From assembly GCF_025141175.1 (NCBI RefSeq), contig NZ_CP081155.1, positions 2,261,001-2,325,000 of the forward strand: 64,000 bases of DNA. Direction: 5' to 3'. The notes under the pieces are model-generated. The model saw only the letters and a list, made by a program, of their open reading frames with translations, did no database searches and was not told the origin of the DNA. Both the position numbers and the translations under genes were made by a program. The DNA is from Jannaschia sp. M317 (GTDB lineage Bacteria > Pseudomonadota > Alphaproteobacteria > Rhodobacterales > Rhodobacteraceae). Positions 63,586-64,000 of this stretch are shown here, piece by piece. Position 1 is the first letter of the stretch. Every line of letters starts with the position of its first letter.

Positions 63586-63841
63586 CCAGTCGGGCCGTCT
63601 TCGCGGCCTCAGTGTCTCATCCCCATGTGACATCCGTTCTTTGGCATGACTTTCGCGATTCCGGAAAGCGGGTTCCCGGGTATCTTGGATATGAGCAGAA
63701 ATCCGCCAAAAAAGGTGCTGTGCCGCGGTGGTCGCAGGCCTGTTGCCAAGATGTCTACAGCCAAGGATTTACGATTTCGTGAATAGACAGCCGGGACCGG
63801 TCCGATACCCTGCGTAAAGTTATTATAAATGGACGGGATAG

Positions 63842-64000
63842 ATGATTTTTCCGCGTACACTTTCCGCCCTTGCACTTGGCCTGGCCCTGACGACCGCGCC
63901 CATGGCGCTTGCCGCACCGCTGGTGACGCCGTTTCAGCAGGCCGTCGCACAGTCCGCCAGTGAAGATGCCGCCATCGCAGCCTTTTACCGTGCCCGCGAT
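63842..64000 (+). CDS. Probable L,D-transpeptidase (YcbB-like), N-terminal part
   Basis: Cut by the window end; 53 codons are present. A Sec signal peptide (residues 1-24, SALALGLALTTAPMALA-AP) is followed by LVTPFQQAVAQSASEDAAIAAFYRARD, as at the start of YcbB-type L,D-transpeptidases. The catalytic domain lies beyond the window, so the call relies on this short match and on the divergent DUF882 neighbour. A TTATTATAAAT at about 63818-63829 could contain the -10 element. Confidence 0.6.
   Translation, partial: MIFPRTLSALALGLALTTAPMALAAPLVTPFQQAVAQSASEDAAIAAFYRARD

Overview
The window is GC-rich chromosomal DNA from an alphaproteobacterium, most likely a marine member of the Rhodobacteraceae (roseobacter group). 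The evidence is gene content: a Tpa/Xsc/TauR taurine pathway, ChpT, alphaproteobacterial CtaA and Usg, ornithine-lipid acyltransferases, and a cobalamin block with CbiD and CobK. Genes are densely packed with many ATGA/GTGA overlaps. I saw no prophage, insertion sequence or CRISPR array.

Layout. 1-8.5 kb is housekeeping: end of a YicC-type RNase, gmk, gamma-carbonic anhydrase, chpT, a DUF3553 gene, olsB-olsA, thiE, trmJ, ctaA and an M32 carboxypeptidase. 8.5-24.9 kb is a taurine catabolism locus. On the minus strand it reads tpa, tauR, xsc, pta, soeA, soeB, soeC, tupB, tupC, tupA; tauABC diverges from tpa on the plus strand. 24.9-29.8 kb holds a Slam-type outer-membrane protein with its probable lipoprotein cargo, then a histidine kinase and response regulator. 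29.8-36.3 kb has an MFS transporter and a cobalamin block (cobB, cobA / cbiD, cobK) running into an AlkA-type glycosylase and an esterase. 36.5-50.7 kb is mixed: HNH protein, cupin, two EamA transporters flanking eno, PilZ, Fur, SelO, nucleoside hydrolase, FbpA-type binding protein, mazG, M20 amidohydrolase, gluQ, trmFO and a LysR regulator. 50.8-56.3 kb has gyrA, usg, dsbB, a YqaA-type protein, a zinc peptidase and tRNA-Leu(CAA). 56.3-64 kb looks more accessory: DUF6270, about 1 kb without a recognisable gene, a large RTX-Hint protein, a small membrane protein, an orphan ABC ATPase, a DUF882 Tat protein and the start of an L,D-transpeptidase.

How the parts fit. TauABC imports taurine. Tpa moves its amino group to pyruvate, giving alanine and sulfoacetaldehyde. 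Xsc converts that to acetyl phosphate and sulfite, and Pta makes acetyl-CoA. SoeABC, a cytoplasmic-facing molybdoenzyme, probably oxidises the sulfite to sulfate. The TupBCA oxyanion importer lies directly downstream and could supply molybdate or tungstate. Paired copies of a CTGGACC-type motif lie at the same distance from the tpa and xsc start codons, with a reversed set at the tauR start, which suggests a common TauR regulatory architecture. Domain assignments come from reading the sequence; no searches were run.
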